A program made the translations under genes and the position numbers. From contig JAFWOT010000028.1 of NCBI GenBank assembly GCA_017509785.1, positions 62,001 through 126,000 on the forward strand: a stretch of 64,000 nt of DNA, given 5' to 3'. This DNA comes from Clostridia bacterium (GTDB lineage: Bacteria > Bacillota > Clostridia > Christensenellales > CAG-138). Below are positions 1 through 6,713 of the stretch, piece after piece. Below the pieces are notes generated by a model that did not search any database, was not told where the DNA came from, and saw only the letters and a program-made list of their open reading frames with translations. Positions within the stretch are counted from its first letter, which is position 1; every line of letters begins with the position of its first letter.

Positions 1-20
1 CGGGCGCGTGGAAACGCCCG
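1..20 (-). terminator. possible terminator stem downstream of murA
   Basis: CGGGCG pairs with CGCCCG around an 8-nt loop. It lies 57 bp past the murA stop and its 3' tail on the minus strand falls outside the window, so a T-tract cannot be checked. Confidence 0.3.
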
Positions 21-76
21 TGTCACGGCATTATTATTATAACACCGGCTGCCGGAATTAACAACCCCAAATCAGC

Positions 77-1348
77 TTATTCTTCTTCGATCCGCTCTAT
101 ATCCGCGCCGAGAGCGCGAAGCTTCTGCTCGAACCGCTCGTAGCCCCTGTCAATGAAGTGGATGTTGCGGACGATCGTCGTCCCCTCCGCCGCGAGAGCC
201 GCGACGATGAGCGCCGCGCCCGCCCTCAGATCCGTTGCGCGGACGTTCGCGCCGTAAAGCTTTTCAACGCCCTCTATCGTGGCGGTGCGCCCGTTGACAT
301 TGATAGAGGCGCCCATCCTGATGAGCTCGGGAACGTGGTTGAAGCGATCCTCGAATATGTTCTCGACTATGTAGCTGTTGCCCTTTGACATGGTGAGCAG
401 AGCCATCATGGGCTGCTGCAGATCCGTCGGGAAGCCGGGATAGGGCAAAGTCTTTATATTGACTGCGCGGAGCCTGTCTCCCCCCTGCACCTGGAGGAAG
501 AATTCGGTGCCGTCGTCGCCCTCGGTCACGTGGGCGCCGCACTCCATGAGCTTCGCGGAGATGGCCTCCAGATGGGTGGGGATTATGTTGTTGATGACGA
601 CGTTCCCGTGCGTGGCGACGGCCGCTATCATGAAAGTGCCCGCCTCGATCTGATCGGGGATTATCGCGTAGCTGCAGCCGTGGAGCTCCTGCCTGCCGTA
701 GATCCTTATGACGTCCGTCCCCGCGCCCTTTATGGATGCGCCCATCATGTTGAGGAAGTTCGCGACGTCCACGACGTGGGGCTCCTTGGCGGCGTTGGTG
801 ATGACCGTCGTCCCCTCCGCCCGGCAGGCGGCGAGCATTATGTTGATCGTCGCGCCGACGCTTGCCATATCAAGGTATATCTCCGCCCCTTTGAGACGCT
901 CGGCCTCGGCGTAGACTATGCCGCCCTTTATTTCGACCTTCGCGCCGAGAGCGCGCATCCCCTTTATGTGGAAGTCTATCGGCCTGTTGCCAATGGAGCA
1001 CCCGCCCGGCAGCGCGAGAGCCGCCCTGCCGTAGCGCCCGAGCATCGCGCCGAGCAGATAGTACGAAGCGCGAAGCTTCGAGACCATGTCGAACGTGACC
1101 TCGTAATTCCGTATCGTAGTCGGGTCGATCCTCATGCAGCCGTTTTCGTGCAGATCGACCTCCGCCCCCATGAGGCGCAGAATCTCCGTAAGGACGTGTA
1201 CGTCCTCGATTATCGGAAGATTCTCTATAACGCAGGGCTGCCCCGCGAGTATGGCGGCGGGTATTATCGCCAGAGCGGCGTTCTTCGCGCCGCTGATGGT
1301 GACCTGCCCCTCCAGGGGCCTGCCGCCGTTGATCCTGTAATATGCCAT
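77..1348 (-). CDS. murA: UDP-N-acetylglucosamine 1-carboxyvinyltransferase
   Basis: Cytoplasmic enzyme that transfers enolpyruvate from PEP to UDP-GlcNAc, the first committed step of peptidoglycan synthesis and the target of fosfomycin. 423 residues, the usual full length. The start MAYYRINGG and the active-site loop LPGGCSIGNRP, with the catalytic cysteine, are present, as is the C-terminal DLRAGAALIVAALAA segment. The start at 1348 is supported by homology. The strongest SD (GGAGG) is unusually far upstream with a hairpin in between (see 1349-1377). It has its own promoter inside the end of the preceding M23 gene. Whether it is the murAA or murAB paralogue cannot be told from the sequence. 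Confidence 0.97.
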   Translation of the reverse strand: MAYYRINGGRPLEGQVTISGAKNAALAIIPAAILAGQPCVIENLPIIEDVHVLTEILRLMGAEVDLHENGCMRIDPTTIRNYEVTFDMVSKLRASYYLLGAMLGRYGRAALALPGGCSIGNRPIDFHIKGMRALGAKVEIKGGIVYAEAERLKGAEIYLDMASVGATINIMLAACRAEGTTVITNAAKEPHVVDVANFLNMMGASIKGAGTDVIRIYGRQELHGCSYAIIPDQIEAGTFMIAAVATHGNVVINNIIPTHLEAISAKLMECGAHVTEGDDGTEFFLQVQGGDRLRAVNIKTLPYPGFPTDLQQPMMALLTMSKGNSYIVENIFEDRFNHVPELIRMGASINVNGRTATIEGVEKLYGANVRATDLRAGAALIVAALAAEGTTIVRNIHFIDRGYERFEQKLRALGADIERIEEE

Positions 1349-1377
1349 ATGTCAACACCCCGAAAGGGGTACCTCCG
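1349..1377 (-). promoter_or_regulatory. murA ribosome-binding region with hairpin-bridged SD
   Basis: Reading toward the gene: GGAGG, then a small stem (TACCCC/GGGGTG, loop TTTC), then TTGACAT and ATG. The linear SD-to-ATG distance is too long, but folding the stem would bring GGAGG to about 7 nt from the start. GGGGTG inside the stem is an alternative weak SD. Confidence 0.45.
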
Positions 1378-1401
1378 ATCTATCTCAAGCGTATCTTTTG
1401 T

Positions 1402-1430
1402 ATTTTATCATAGGCCGGGCGAACCGTCAA
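1402..1430 (-). promoter_or_regulatory. sigma-A-type promoter of murA
   Basis: TTGACG, 17-bp spacer, TAAAAT on the minus strand. The -35 box overlaps the stop codon of the M23 gene at 1427, so murA can be transcribed independently of glnS and the M23 gene. Confidence 0.65.
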
Positions 1431-2629
1431 CCCTTTATGTCGCTCCGGGAGAGTATTTTCAATGGATTATATGCCGTGCCCTGCACCCTTAATTCGAAAT
1501 GCAGATGGGGGCCGTGATCGTCCGGCGCGATCTTGCCTATGAGCTGCCCCGCGACGACCGTGTCGCCTATCGCGACGCAGACGTCCGTCAGCCTCGCATA
1601 GCGGGTGGTGATGCCGTATTCATGCTCCACCTCGACCATGAGGCCGTATGCGCCCCTCTCCATGACGGTGACGACAGTCCCCATGCTGGCGGCGCAAACG
1701 TCCGAATACGCGGGGACGGAGATATCTATGCCGTGATGGAAGCCCTCTCCGTTGGGGCCGTATAACGTGACGACCTCGCCGTGAGCGGGCGGGACGAACC
1801 TCAGCGAATGGGCCGCTGTCGGGTCGCTCCCGAAGCCGGGGCTCAGCACGTAATCATCGGGGAAGACCCTTCCCCCGATCCTTATATCGCCGTTGATGCG
1901 GTCTATGACGGTGTAGGTCTCCTCCGTCACGGTATCCTGCCTGACGCCGTTGATGTAGACCTCCGTGAATACGGTGCGCTCGATACCGTCGCGGCCGACG
2001 ACCCTCGCGACCCTTATCCCCTTGGGGAGGAATGAATCGACGATGACAGTATCCCTGTGGGGGATGACCGTATCCTCGACGCGGGAGGCCGTGCTCCTAA
2101 ATACGAGGGGAGTCCTTTCGGAAGTGAAGTATTCGAAGGCCTCGTCATAGCTCATGACCTCGGCTCCCTCATCCGCCGCGCGAAGCTCGACCTTTGTGAT
2201 GAGCTCCGTCAGAGCATTGTCCGGGACTTCGCCGAGGAGCTCGAAATGCTCCTGCACGTTCCTCAGGAGCTCCTCCGCCGCCTGGCTGCTGCTGACGACC
2301 GCCTCCACCCTGCCTCCGACGACTATCTCGGTCTTTGCAAAGACCTGCGCCGTGGGCTCGGGCGAGGTCTCCGGCGCGGCTTCCGTGGGCACGGCTTCCG
2401 TGGGCACGGTCTCGGTGGGCGCGGCTCCCGCGGGCGCGGTCTCCGTGGGTTCGGCCTCTGCCGAACCGTCGGCGGGAAGGCCCGCTTCGCCCGCGGCACG
2501 ATCCGCCTTCAGGATCGCTCCCGCAGCGCACATCGCCGCGAGCGCAAGCACAAAGAGCAGTATCACGAGCCACGATCTGCTCTTCCTCTTCGGCGCTTCT
2601 ATCTGTTTTACGGTTTCGTTCGATTCCAT
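1427..2629 (-). CDS. membrane-anchored M23 metallopeptidase with G5 domain
   Basis: Predicted cell-wall endopeptidase acting outside the membrane. 400 residues: short basic N-terminus, one membrane segment (about 19-40), a Thr/Ala/Pro/Glu-rich linker (about 50-95), a G5-type beta domain (about 170-245), and a C-terminal LytM/M23 domain (about 285-395). The zinc ligands are visible in HHGIDIS and in HLHFEL. G5 domains are known from wall-associated Firmicutes proteins, including spore-germination and resuscitation factors. The gene starts 17 bp after glnS and has a poor SD, so coupling to glnS is likely. The substrate (cross-link type) is not readable. It could serve growth or sporulation (SpoIIQ-like), but nothing here decides. 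Confidence 0.88.
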   Translation of the reverse strand: MESNETVKQIEAPKRKSRSWLVILLFVLALAAMCAAGAILKADRAAGEAGLPADGSAEAEPTETAPAGAAPTETVPTEAVPTEAAPETSPEPTAQVFAKTEIVVGGRVEAVVSSSQAAEELLRNVQEHFELLGEVPDNALTELITKVELRAADEGAEVMSYDEAFEYFTSERTPLVFRSTASRVEDTVIPHRDTVIVDSFLPKGIRVARVVGRDGIERTVFTEVYINGVRQDTVTEETYTVIDRINGDIRIGGRVFPDDYVLSPGFGSDPTAAHSLRFVPPAHGEVVTLYGPNGEGFHHGIDISVPAYSDVCAASMGTVVTVMERGAYGLMVEVEHEYGITTRYARLTDVCVAIGDTVVAGQLIGKIAPDDHGPHLHFELRVQGTAYNPLKILSRSDIKG

Positions 2630-2646
2630 TTTGCGACGCTTTCGTC

Positions 2647-4293
2647 TCAGTCTGCGGGCTTGTAGCTGTCCTTCAGGCCGACTGTACGGTTGAACACGAG
2701 CGCGCCCTCCGCGGAATCGGTATCCGCGGTGAAATAGCCCACGCGCATGAACTGATATGCCTCACCGGGCACGGCTCCCGAAAGGAAGGGCTCGACGAAG
2801 CCCTTTTTGACCGTGACCGAATTCGGGTCGAGGCTTTCCATTATACGATCGGTGTCGATGACGCTGTCCTTGAACAGGGGGTCGTAGAGCCTGAATTCGG
2901 CGGGGACGGCCTCCTTCGCGGGGACCCAATGAATGGTGCCCTTGACCTTCCTCGTGCATTCGCCGCTGCGGCTCTCCGGGTCGTACTCGGCGCGGATGAG
3001 CGTGACGCGGCCCTCCCCGTCCGTCTCCCAGCCGGTGCATTTGATTATGTAAGCTCCCTTCAGGCGGACCTCGCCTTCGGGCTTCAGGCGGAAGAACTTC
3101 TTCGGCGGTTCGAGCATGAAGTCATCCCGCTCGATATAGAGCTCCCTGCCGAAGGGGACGGTATGCGAGCCCTTCTCCTCCCCGCCTTCGATGGGGAGGT
3201 TCTCGATGGCGATATCCTCCGTCACGCCCTCAGGCCAATTCACGATGACGAGCTTTACCGGATCCGTCACCGCCATGGCGCGGCAGGCGTTCATATTGAG
3301 GTTCTCGCGGACGCAGTGCTCGAGCATGGCGGCGTCGACCACGGAATCGGCCTTCGCGACGCCGGCCCTCGCGAGGAAATCCTTTATCGCCTCGGCGGGG
3401 TAGCCGCGGCGGCGCATGGCGCAGAGAGTGGGCATGCGCGGATCGTCCCACCCGGAAACGATGCCCTCCTCCACCATCATGCGGAGGTAGCGCTTGCTCA
3501 TAACGGTGTTGGTTATATTGAGCCTCGCGAATTCGATCTGGCGCGGCTTGTGCTCGAACCCGCACTGCTCGACCACCCAGTTATAGAGCGGCCTGTGCGC
3601 CTCGTATTCGAGGGAGCAGAGCGAATGGGTCACTCCCTCGAGCGCGTCCTGAATGGGGTGCGCGAAATCGTACATCGGGTAGATGCACCACTTGTCGCCC
3701 GTCTGATGATGGCGCCTGTGCAGTATGCGGTAGAGCGCGGGATCGCGCATGTTGATATTGGGGGAAGCCATGTCGATCTTGGCGCGGAGGGTCCTCGCCC
3801 CGTCGGGGAACTCGCCCCGGCGCATCCTCTCGAAGAGATCGAGGTTCTCCTCGACGGACCTGTCGCGGTAGGGGCTGTTGACGCCCGGCTCCGTCAGCGT
3901 GCCGCGGTACTCCCTGATCTGATCCTTATCGAGATCGCAGACGTAGGCGACGCCCTTCTTTATGAGCTTGACGGCAAGCTCGTAGCATTTATCGAAATAA
4001 TCGCTCCCGAAGCAGAGCTTATCCCAGTTGAAGCCCATCCAGCGGATATCCTGCTTTATCGCCTCGACGTACTCCACGTCCTCCTTGACGGGGTTCGTGT
4101 CGTCAAAGCGGAGGTTGCAGGTGCCGCCGAACTTCTCCGCCATGGAGAAATCGACCCACATCGCCTTTACGTGACCGATATGGAGATATCCGTTCGGTTC
4201 GGGCGGAAAACGGGTCTTTACGACGGGATACTTCTCATAATCCTCTGCGATGAACTCCTCTATAAAGCTGCGGGAAACGTTTGTGTCCTCCAT
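2647..4293 (-). CDS. glnS: glutaminyl-tRNA synthetase
   Basis: Class I synthetase that charges tRNA-Gln directly. 548 residues, close to E. coli GlnS. It starts [15 protein letters not shown]; the signature [16 protein letters not shown] contains HIGH, and VMSKRYLR is the KMSKS-type loop, followed by the C-terminal beta-barrel anticodon domains. I chose 4293 rather than the upstream in-frame ATG because GGAGG lies 7 nt upstream of it. Many Firmicutes instead use misacylation plus GatCAB, so a bacterial GlnRS is informative about lineage. Whether GatCAB is also present cannot be seen from this window. First gene of the glnS-M23 unit. Confidence 0.96.
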   Translation of the reverse strand: MEDTNVSRSFIEEFIAEDYEKYPVVKTRFPPEPNGYLHIGHVKAMWVDFSMAEKFGGTCNLRFDDTNPVKEDVEYVEAIKQDIRWMGFNWDKLCFGSDYFDKCYELAVKLIKKGVAYVCDLDKDQIREYRGTLTEPGVNSPYRDRSVEENLDLFERMRRGEFPDGARTLRAKIDMASPNINMRDPALYRILHRRHHQTGDKWCIYPMYDFAHPIQDALEGVTHSLCSLEYEAHRPLYNWVVEQCGFEHKPRQIEFARLNITNTVMSKRYLRMMVEEGIVSGWDDPRMPTLCAMRRRGYPAEAIKDFLARAGVAKADSVVDAAMLEHCVRENLNMNACRAMAVTDPVKLVIVNWPEGVTEDIAIENLPIEGGEEKGSHTVPFGRELYIERDDFMLEPPKKFFRLKPEGEVRLKGAYIIKCTGWETDGEGRVTLIRAEYDPESRSGECTRKVKGTIHWVPAKEAVPAEFRLYDPLFKDSVIDTDRIMESLDPNSVTVKKGFVEPFLSGAVPGEAYQFMRVGYFTADTDSAEGALVFNRTVGLKDSYKPAD

Positions 4294-4328
4294 AATAGAG
4301 CCTCCGTGAATATGAAAATACAAATTAA

Positions 4329-4357
4329 ATTATCCCTCAAACCGGGCTCCGTGTCAA
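4329..4357 (-). promoter_or_regulatory. sigma-A-type promoter of glnS
   Basis: TTGACA, 17-bp spacer, GATAAT on the minus strand, giving a leader of about 30 nt before the glnS start. Confidence 0.75.
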
Positions 4358-4456
4358 GTGTTTTCGATATTTTTAGGAAAAAAGCCGTCCCCGTGGGTCA
4401 TCCGCAAAATGTTTGAAAAGTTTTTTATAAATTCTATATACAAATTGCTCCCGAAG

Positions 4457-4488
4457 TGATATAATCTAATCAACACTCAAATGGAGGT
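4457..4488 (+). promoter_or_regulatory. extended -10 promoter and SD of the zinc-ribbon gene
   Basis: TGATATAAT (extended -10 with perfect TATAAT) is followed 17 nt later by GGAGGT, 6 nt before the ATG at 4495. No good -35 box is visible. Confidence 0.6.
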
Positions 4489-4494
4489 ATACAA

Positions 4495-5283
4495 ATGAAT
4501 TGTCCGAATTGCGGCCTCGCTGCCCATGAAACCGATAAGTTCTGCATCGGCTGCGGCACTGCTTTGAGGAGGCCTGTTCCTCCCATGGAGAAGCCCGCGC
4601 CCGCAGAAGCGCCCGCCGCCCCCGCGCAGGCTGTTGAGAAGCTCGAAACCGTTGCCGAAGCGGCAGTTGAAGCGGCTCCCGCCGCAGAAAAGCAGCTTGA
4701 GAGCGCCGTCGCCGAGGCCGAGAAGGTCTTCGCCGAGGAGCCCGTGCTGAAGACGGAGCCCGTCATTCCCGCGCCGCCCGCTGCGAACGAGGTGAAGCCC
4801 GTCGTGAACGAGCCCGTCCGCCCCGTCGTGAATGAGGTAAAACCCGTCGTGAACGAGCCCGTCCGCCCCGTCGTGAATGAGGTAAAACCCGTCGTGAACG
4901 AGCCCGTCCGCCCCGTTGTGAACGAGCCCGTCCGTCCCGTCGTGAACGAGCCCGTCCGCCCCGTCGTGAACGAGGTCAAGCCCGCCGCGGCAAAAGAGGC
5001 GGAGACCGTCTCGAAGCTCGATAAGCCCCTTTCGACCTGGGGCTACATCTGGCGGATACTGCTGTTCTCCATCCCCGTCGTGTGCATAATCCCGCTCTTC
5101 ATAATGGCGTTCTCGAAGGGCGTGAACAAGAACAGCAAGCACCTGGCTTCCGCCGTGCTCATACTGATGCTCGTCTGCCTGCTGCTGGCGCTCGGCTTCG
5201 GCATCTATCTGCTCTGCACGAACGATCCGGCGGTCATAAACGATTACATTAACAATCTGCTGAACAATTTCAAAGCCGCGTAA
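4495..5283 (+). CDS. zinc-ribbon membrane protein with VNEPVRP repeats
   Basis: 262 residues, function unknown. Residues 3-22 form a zinc ribbon with two CxxC pairs (CPNC and CIGC). An Ala/Glu/Pro-rich stretch follows, then a block of near-identical repeats of the type VKPVVNEPVRPVVNE (about 98-163), then two membrane segments (about 183-205 and 217-242). Zinc-ribbon plus C-terminal membrane proteins of this layout are common in Firmicutes and are usually uncharacterised. The repeats are conserved at DNA level too, suggesting recent expansion. It has its own promoter and terminator, so it is monocistronic. I infer that the ribbon is cytoplasmic and the repeats form an extended spacer. Confidence 0.85.
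   Translation: MNCPNCGLAAHETDKFCIGCGTALRRPVPPMEKPAPAEAPAAPAQAVEKLETVAEAAVEAAPAAEKQLESAVAEAEKVFAEEPVLKTEPVIPAPPAANEVKPVVNEPVRPVVNEVKPVVNEPVRPVVNEVKPVVNEPVRPVVNEPVRPVVNEPVRPVVNEVKPAAAKEAETVSKLDKPLSTWGYIWRILLFSIPVVCIIPLFIMAFSKGVNKNSKHLASAVLILMLVCLLLALGFGIYLLCTNDPAVINDYINNLLNNFKAA
4787..4980 (+). repeat. in-frame tandem repeat (VVNE/PVRP units)
   Basis: About 195 bp of tandem DNA repeat, unit roughly 48 bp built from two related 24-bp halves (CCCGTCGTGAACGAG-like). It encodes alternating KPVVNE and RPVVNE blocks. The few differences between copies are mostly synonymous, and unit number may vary between strains. Confidence 0.85.
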
Positions 5284-5292
5284 GCGAAACGA

Positions 5293-5326
5293 AAGACTGT
5301 ACGGTCACGCCGTGCAGTCTTTTTTT
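5293..5326 (+). terminator. intrinsic terminator of the zinc-ribbon gene
   Basis: Stem AGACTGTACGG / CCGTGCAGTCT (one G-T pair) with a 4-nt loop, followed by seven T. Confidence 0.9.
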
Positions 5327-5327
5327 G

Positions 5328-6068
5328 TTACGGATCGATCCCGAACCAGATCTTAAAAGCGCGAAGCGCCTGAGCCTTCAGCATCGCCCCGCCGGGAAGG
5401 GCGATCAGGCCGCGAAGCTTTGCTTCCGCTATGAGCGCAGTATCGCCGCCGCGCCGGTAGACCATATCGAAAACGGCGTCCGGGCGGAGCGCGTCGAGGA
5501 GCCGGATCGGGAACTCCCCCGCCCCCTTCATGCCGAGGGGAGAGGCGTTAATGAGGATATCCGCGGGAGGGAGCTGCGAAGCCTCGTCGATGAGCGTTTC
5601 CGGAAAGGAATGACCGCCGCGGAGGTCCCGCACGAGAAGGGTGACCGCTGCGCCCCTTTCTTTCAGCGCGTGAGCCGCGGAGAGCGCCGCGCCGCCGCGC
5701 CCCAGTATGACCGCCCGCGAGCCGGGGATGCGAAAGCCCGAATCGGAGAGAGCGTCCGCAAGGCCGCCGCCGTCGGTGTTGTGACCTATGAGCCTGCCGT
5801 TTTCGGCCGCGACTATATTGACCGCGCCGCAGGCGGAGGCGGTTTCGGAGAGCCCGTCGAGATACCGGATTATCGCGCGCTTGTGGGGCATCGTCACCGC
5901 GAAGCCGGAGAGCCCTTCCGTCAGCACGCGCAGACGGGGCAGCTCCGCCGGGACTACGAGGAGCCTCCTGAAATCGGCGTCAACGCCGTGCTTTTCAAAG
6001 AGAGGCGCGTAGATCTCCGGAGAGAGGCTGTGCGATATCGGGCAGCCTATGACGGCAAAATGAAGCAT
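5328..6068 (-). CDS. aroE: shikimate dehydrogenase
   Basis: NADPH-dependent reduction of 3-dehydroshikimate to shikimate, in aromatic amino acid synthesis; cytoplasmic. 246 residues from ATG 6068, which is preceded by GGAGGT 7 nt upstream (an in-frame GTG at 6077 lies inside that SD). The substrate site SHSLSPEIY, the catalytic lysine in TMPHKRA, NTDGGG, and the nucleotide-binding loop ILGRGGAALSAA are all visible. It is slightly shorter than the family norm (about 270). It is divergent from aroQ, with a 78-bp shared promoter region containing a palindrome. aroB lies 48 kb away on the plus strand, so the pathway is dispersed. Confidence 0.95.
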   Translation of the reverse strand: MLHFAVIGCPISHSLSPEIYAPLFEKHGVDADFRRLLVVPAELPRLRVLTEGLSGFAVTMPHKRAIIRYLDGLSETASACGAVNIVAAENGRLIGHNTDGGGLADALSDSGFRIPGSRAVILGRGGAALSAAHALKERGAAVTLLVRDLRGGHSFPETLIDEASQLPPADILINASPLGMKGAGEFPIRLLDALRPDAVFDMVYRRGGDTALIAEAKLRGLIALPGGAMLKAQALRAFKIWFGIDP

Positions 6069-6086
6069 ATGATCCACCTCCGGATT

Positions 6087-6123
6087 TTATTATATCATAA
6101 ATCGCTCGGATATGGTATAATAA
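6087..6123. promoter_or_regulatory. palindromic divergent promoter region aroE/aroQ
   Basis: Inverted repeat TTATTATATCATA / TATGGTATAATAA (12 of 13 positions pair) around an 11-bp centre. Each arm carries a perfect TATAAT -10 box, one for each direction (6116-6121 plus, 6089-6094 minus). Both -35 boxes are poor. Symmetry suggests an operator for a dimeric regulator or mutually exclusive promoters. Confidence 0.55.
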
Positions 6124-6146
6124 GAAAAAAGCGCGGAGGTGATCCG

Positions 6147-6599
6147 ATGAGATTTCTCGTTTTGAACGGGCCGAACCTCAACATGACAGGCAGACGGGAG
6201 CCGAAGATATACGGCTCACAGAGCATGGATGAGATAATGAGCGGGCTAAAGAAGGCCGCGGAAGCTTTCGGCGTGAGCGTTGAGCAAACGCAGACGAACC
6301 ATGAGGGTACGCTCATCGACCTCATTCAGCAGGCGCCCGGGCGTTTCGACGCGATACTCATAAACGCCGGGGCGCTGACGCATTACTCATACGCCCTGCG
6401 GGACGCCATTGCCTGCTGCCCCATCCCCGTTGGCGAGGTGCATATGAGCGACATCGAAAAGCGGGAGCCCTTCCGCGCCGTCGACGTGATCGAGGAGGTA
6501 TGCGCGTTCCGCGTGATGGGTCTCGGCGGGACGAGCTACGAACGCGCGGCCGTGCTCATGGCGGAAAAGCTGAAAGCGGAAGCGAAGGCCCGGGATTGA
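6147..6599 (+). CDS. aroQ: type II 3-dehydroquinate dehydratase
   Basis: Dehydrates 3-dehydroquinate to 3-dehydroshikimate; forms cytoplasmic dodecamers in known members. 150 residues, standard for type II. The start GPNLNMTGRREPKIYG holds the catalytic arginine/tyrosine loop, NAGALTHYSYALRDA follows, and EVHMSDIEKREPFR carries the catalytic histidine. The ATG at 6147 follows GGAGGT with a 7-nt spacer. It pairs functionally with the divergent aroE, whose substrate it makes. A terminator follows within 16 bp, so it is monocistronic. Confidence 0.97.
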   Translation: MRFLVLNGPNLNMTGRREPKIYGSQSMDEIMSGLKKAAEAFGVSVEQTQTNHEGTLIDLIQQAPGRFDAILINAGALTHYSYALRDAIACCPIPVGEVHMSDIEKREPFRAVDVIEEVCAFRVMGLGGTSYERAAVLMAEKLKAEAKARD

Positions 6600-6614
6600 G
6601 ATAACGGAGAAAGG

Positions 6615-6643
6615 CCGCCGGTCGGATCGACCGGCGGTTTTTT
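6615..6643 (+). terminator. intrinsic terminator of aroQ
   Basis: CCGCCGGTC / GACCGGCGG stem with a 5-nt loop, then six T. Confidence 0.9.
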
Positions 6644-6649
6644 GCGCGC

Positions 6650-6679
6650 AAAAAAGGACCGCTCCTTGCGGAGCGGTCC
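6650..6679 (-). terminator. intrinsic terminator of the cohesin surface-protein gene
   Basis: On the minus strand: GGACCGCTCC, loop GCAA, GGAGCGGTCC, then six T. Confidence 0.92.
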
Positions 6680-6713
6680 GTGGGTTTGACTCAATCCGAG
6701 CCGTTACCGGACA

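Noticed and set aside
2335..4416. Long plus-strand frame opposite glnS and the M23 gene
   Set aside because: It spans two recognisable minus-strand genes and runs through their intergenic gap, as expected of a composition artefact.
4470..4979. Minus-strand frame of TGSFTTGRTG repeats
   Set aside because: It is the complement of the VNEPVRP repeat in the zinc-ribbon gene.
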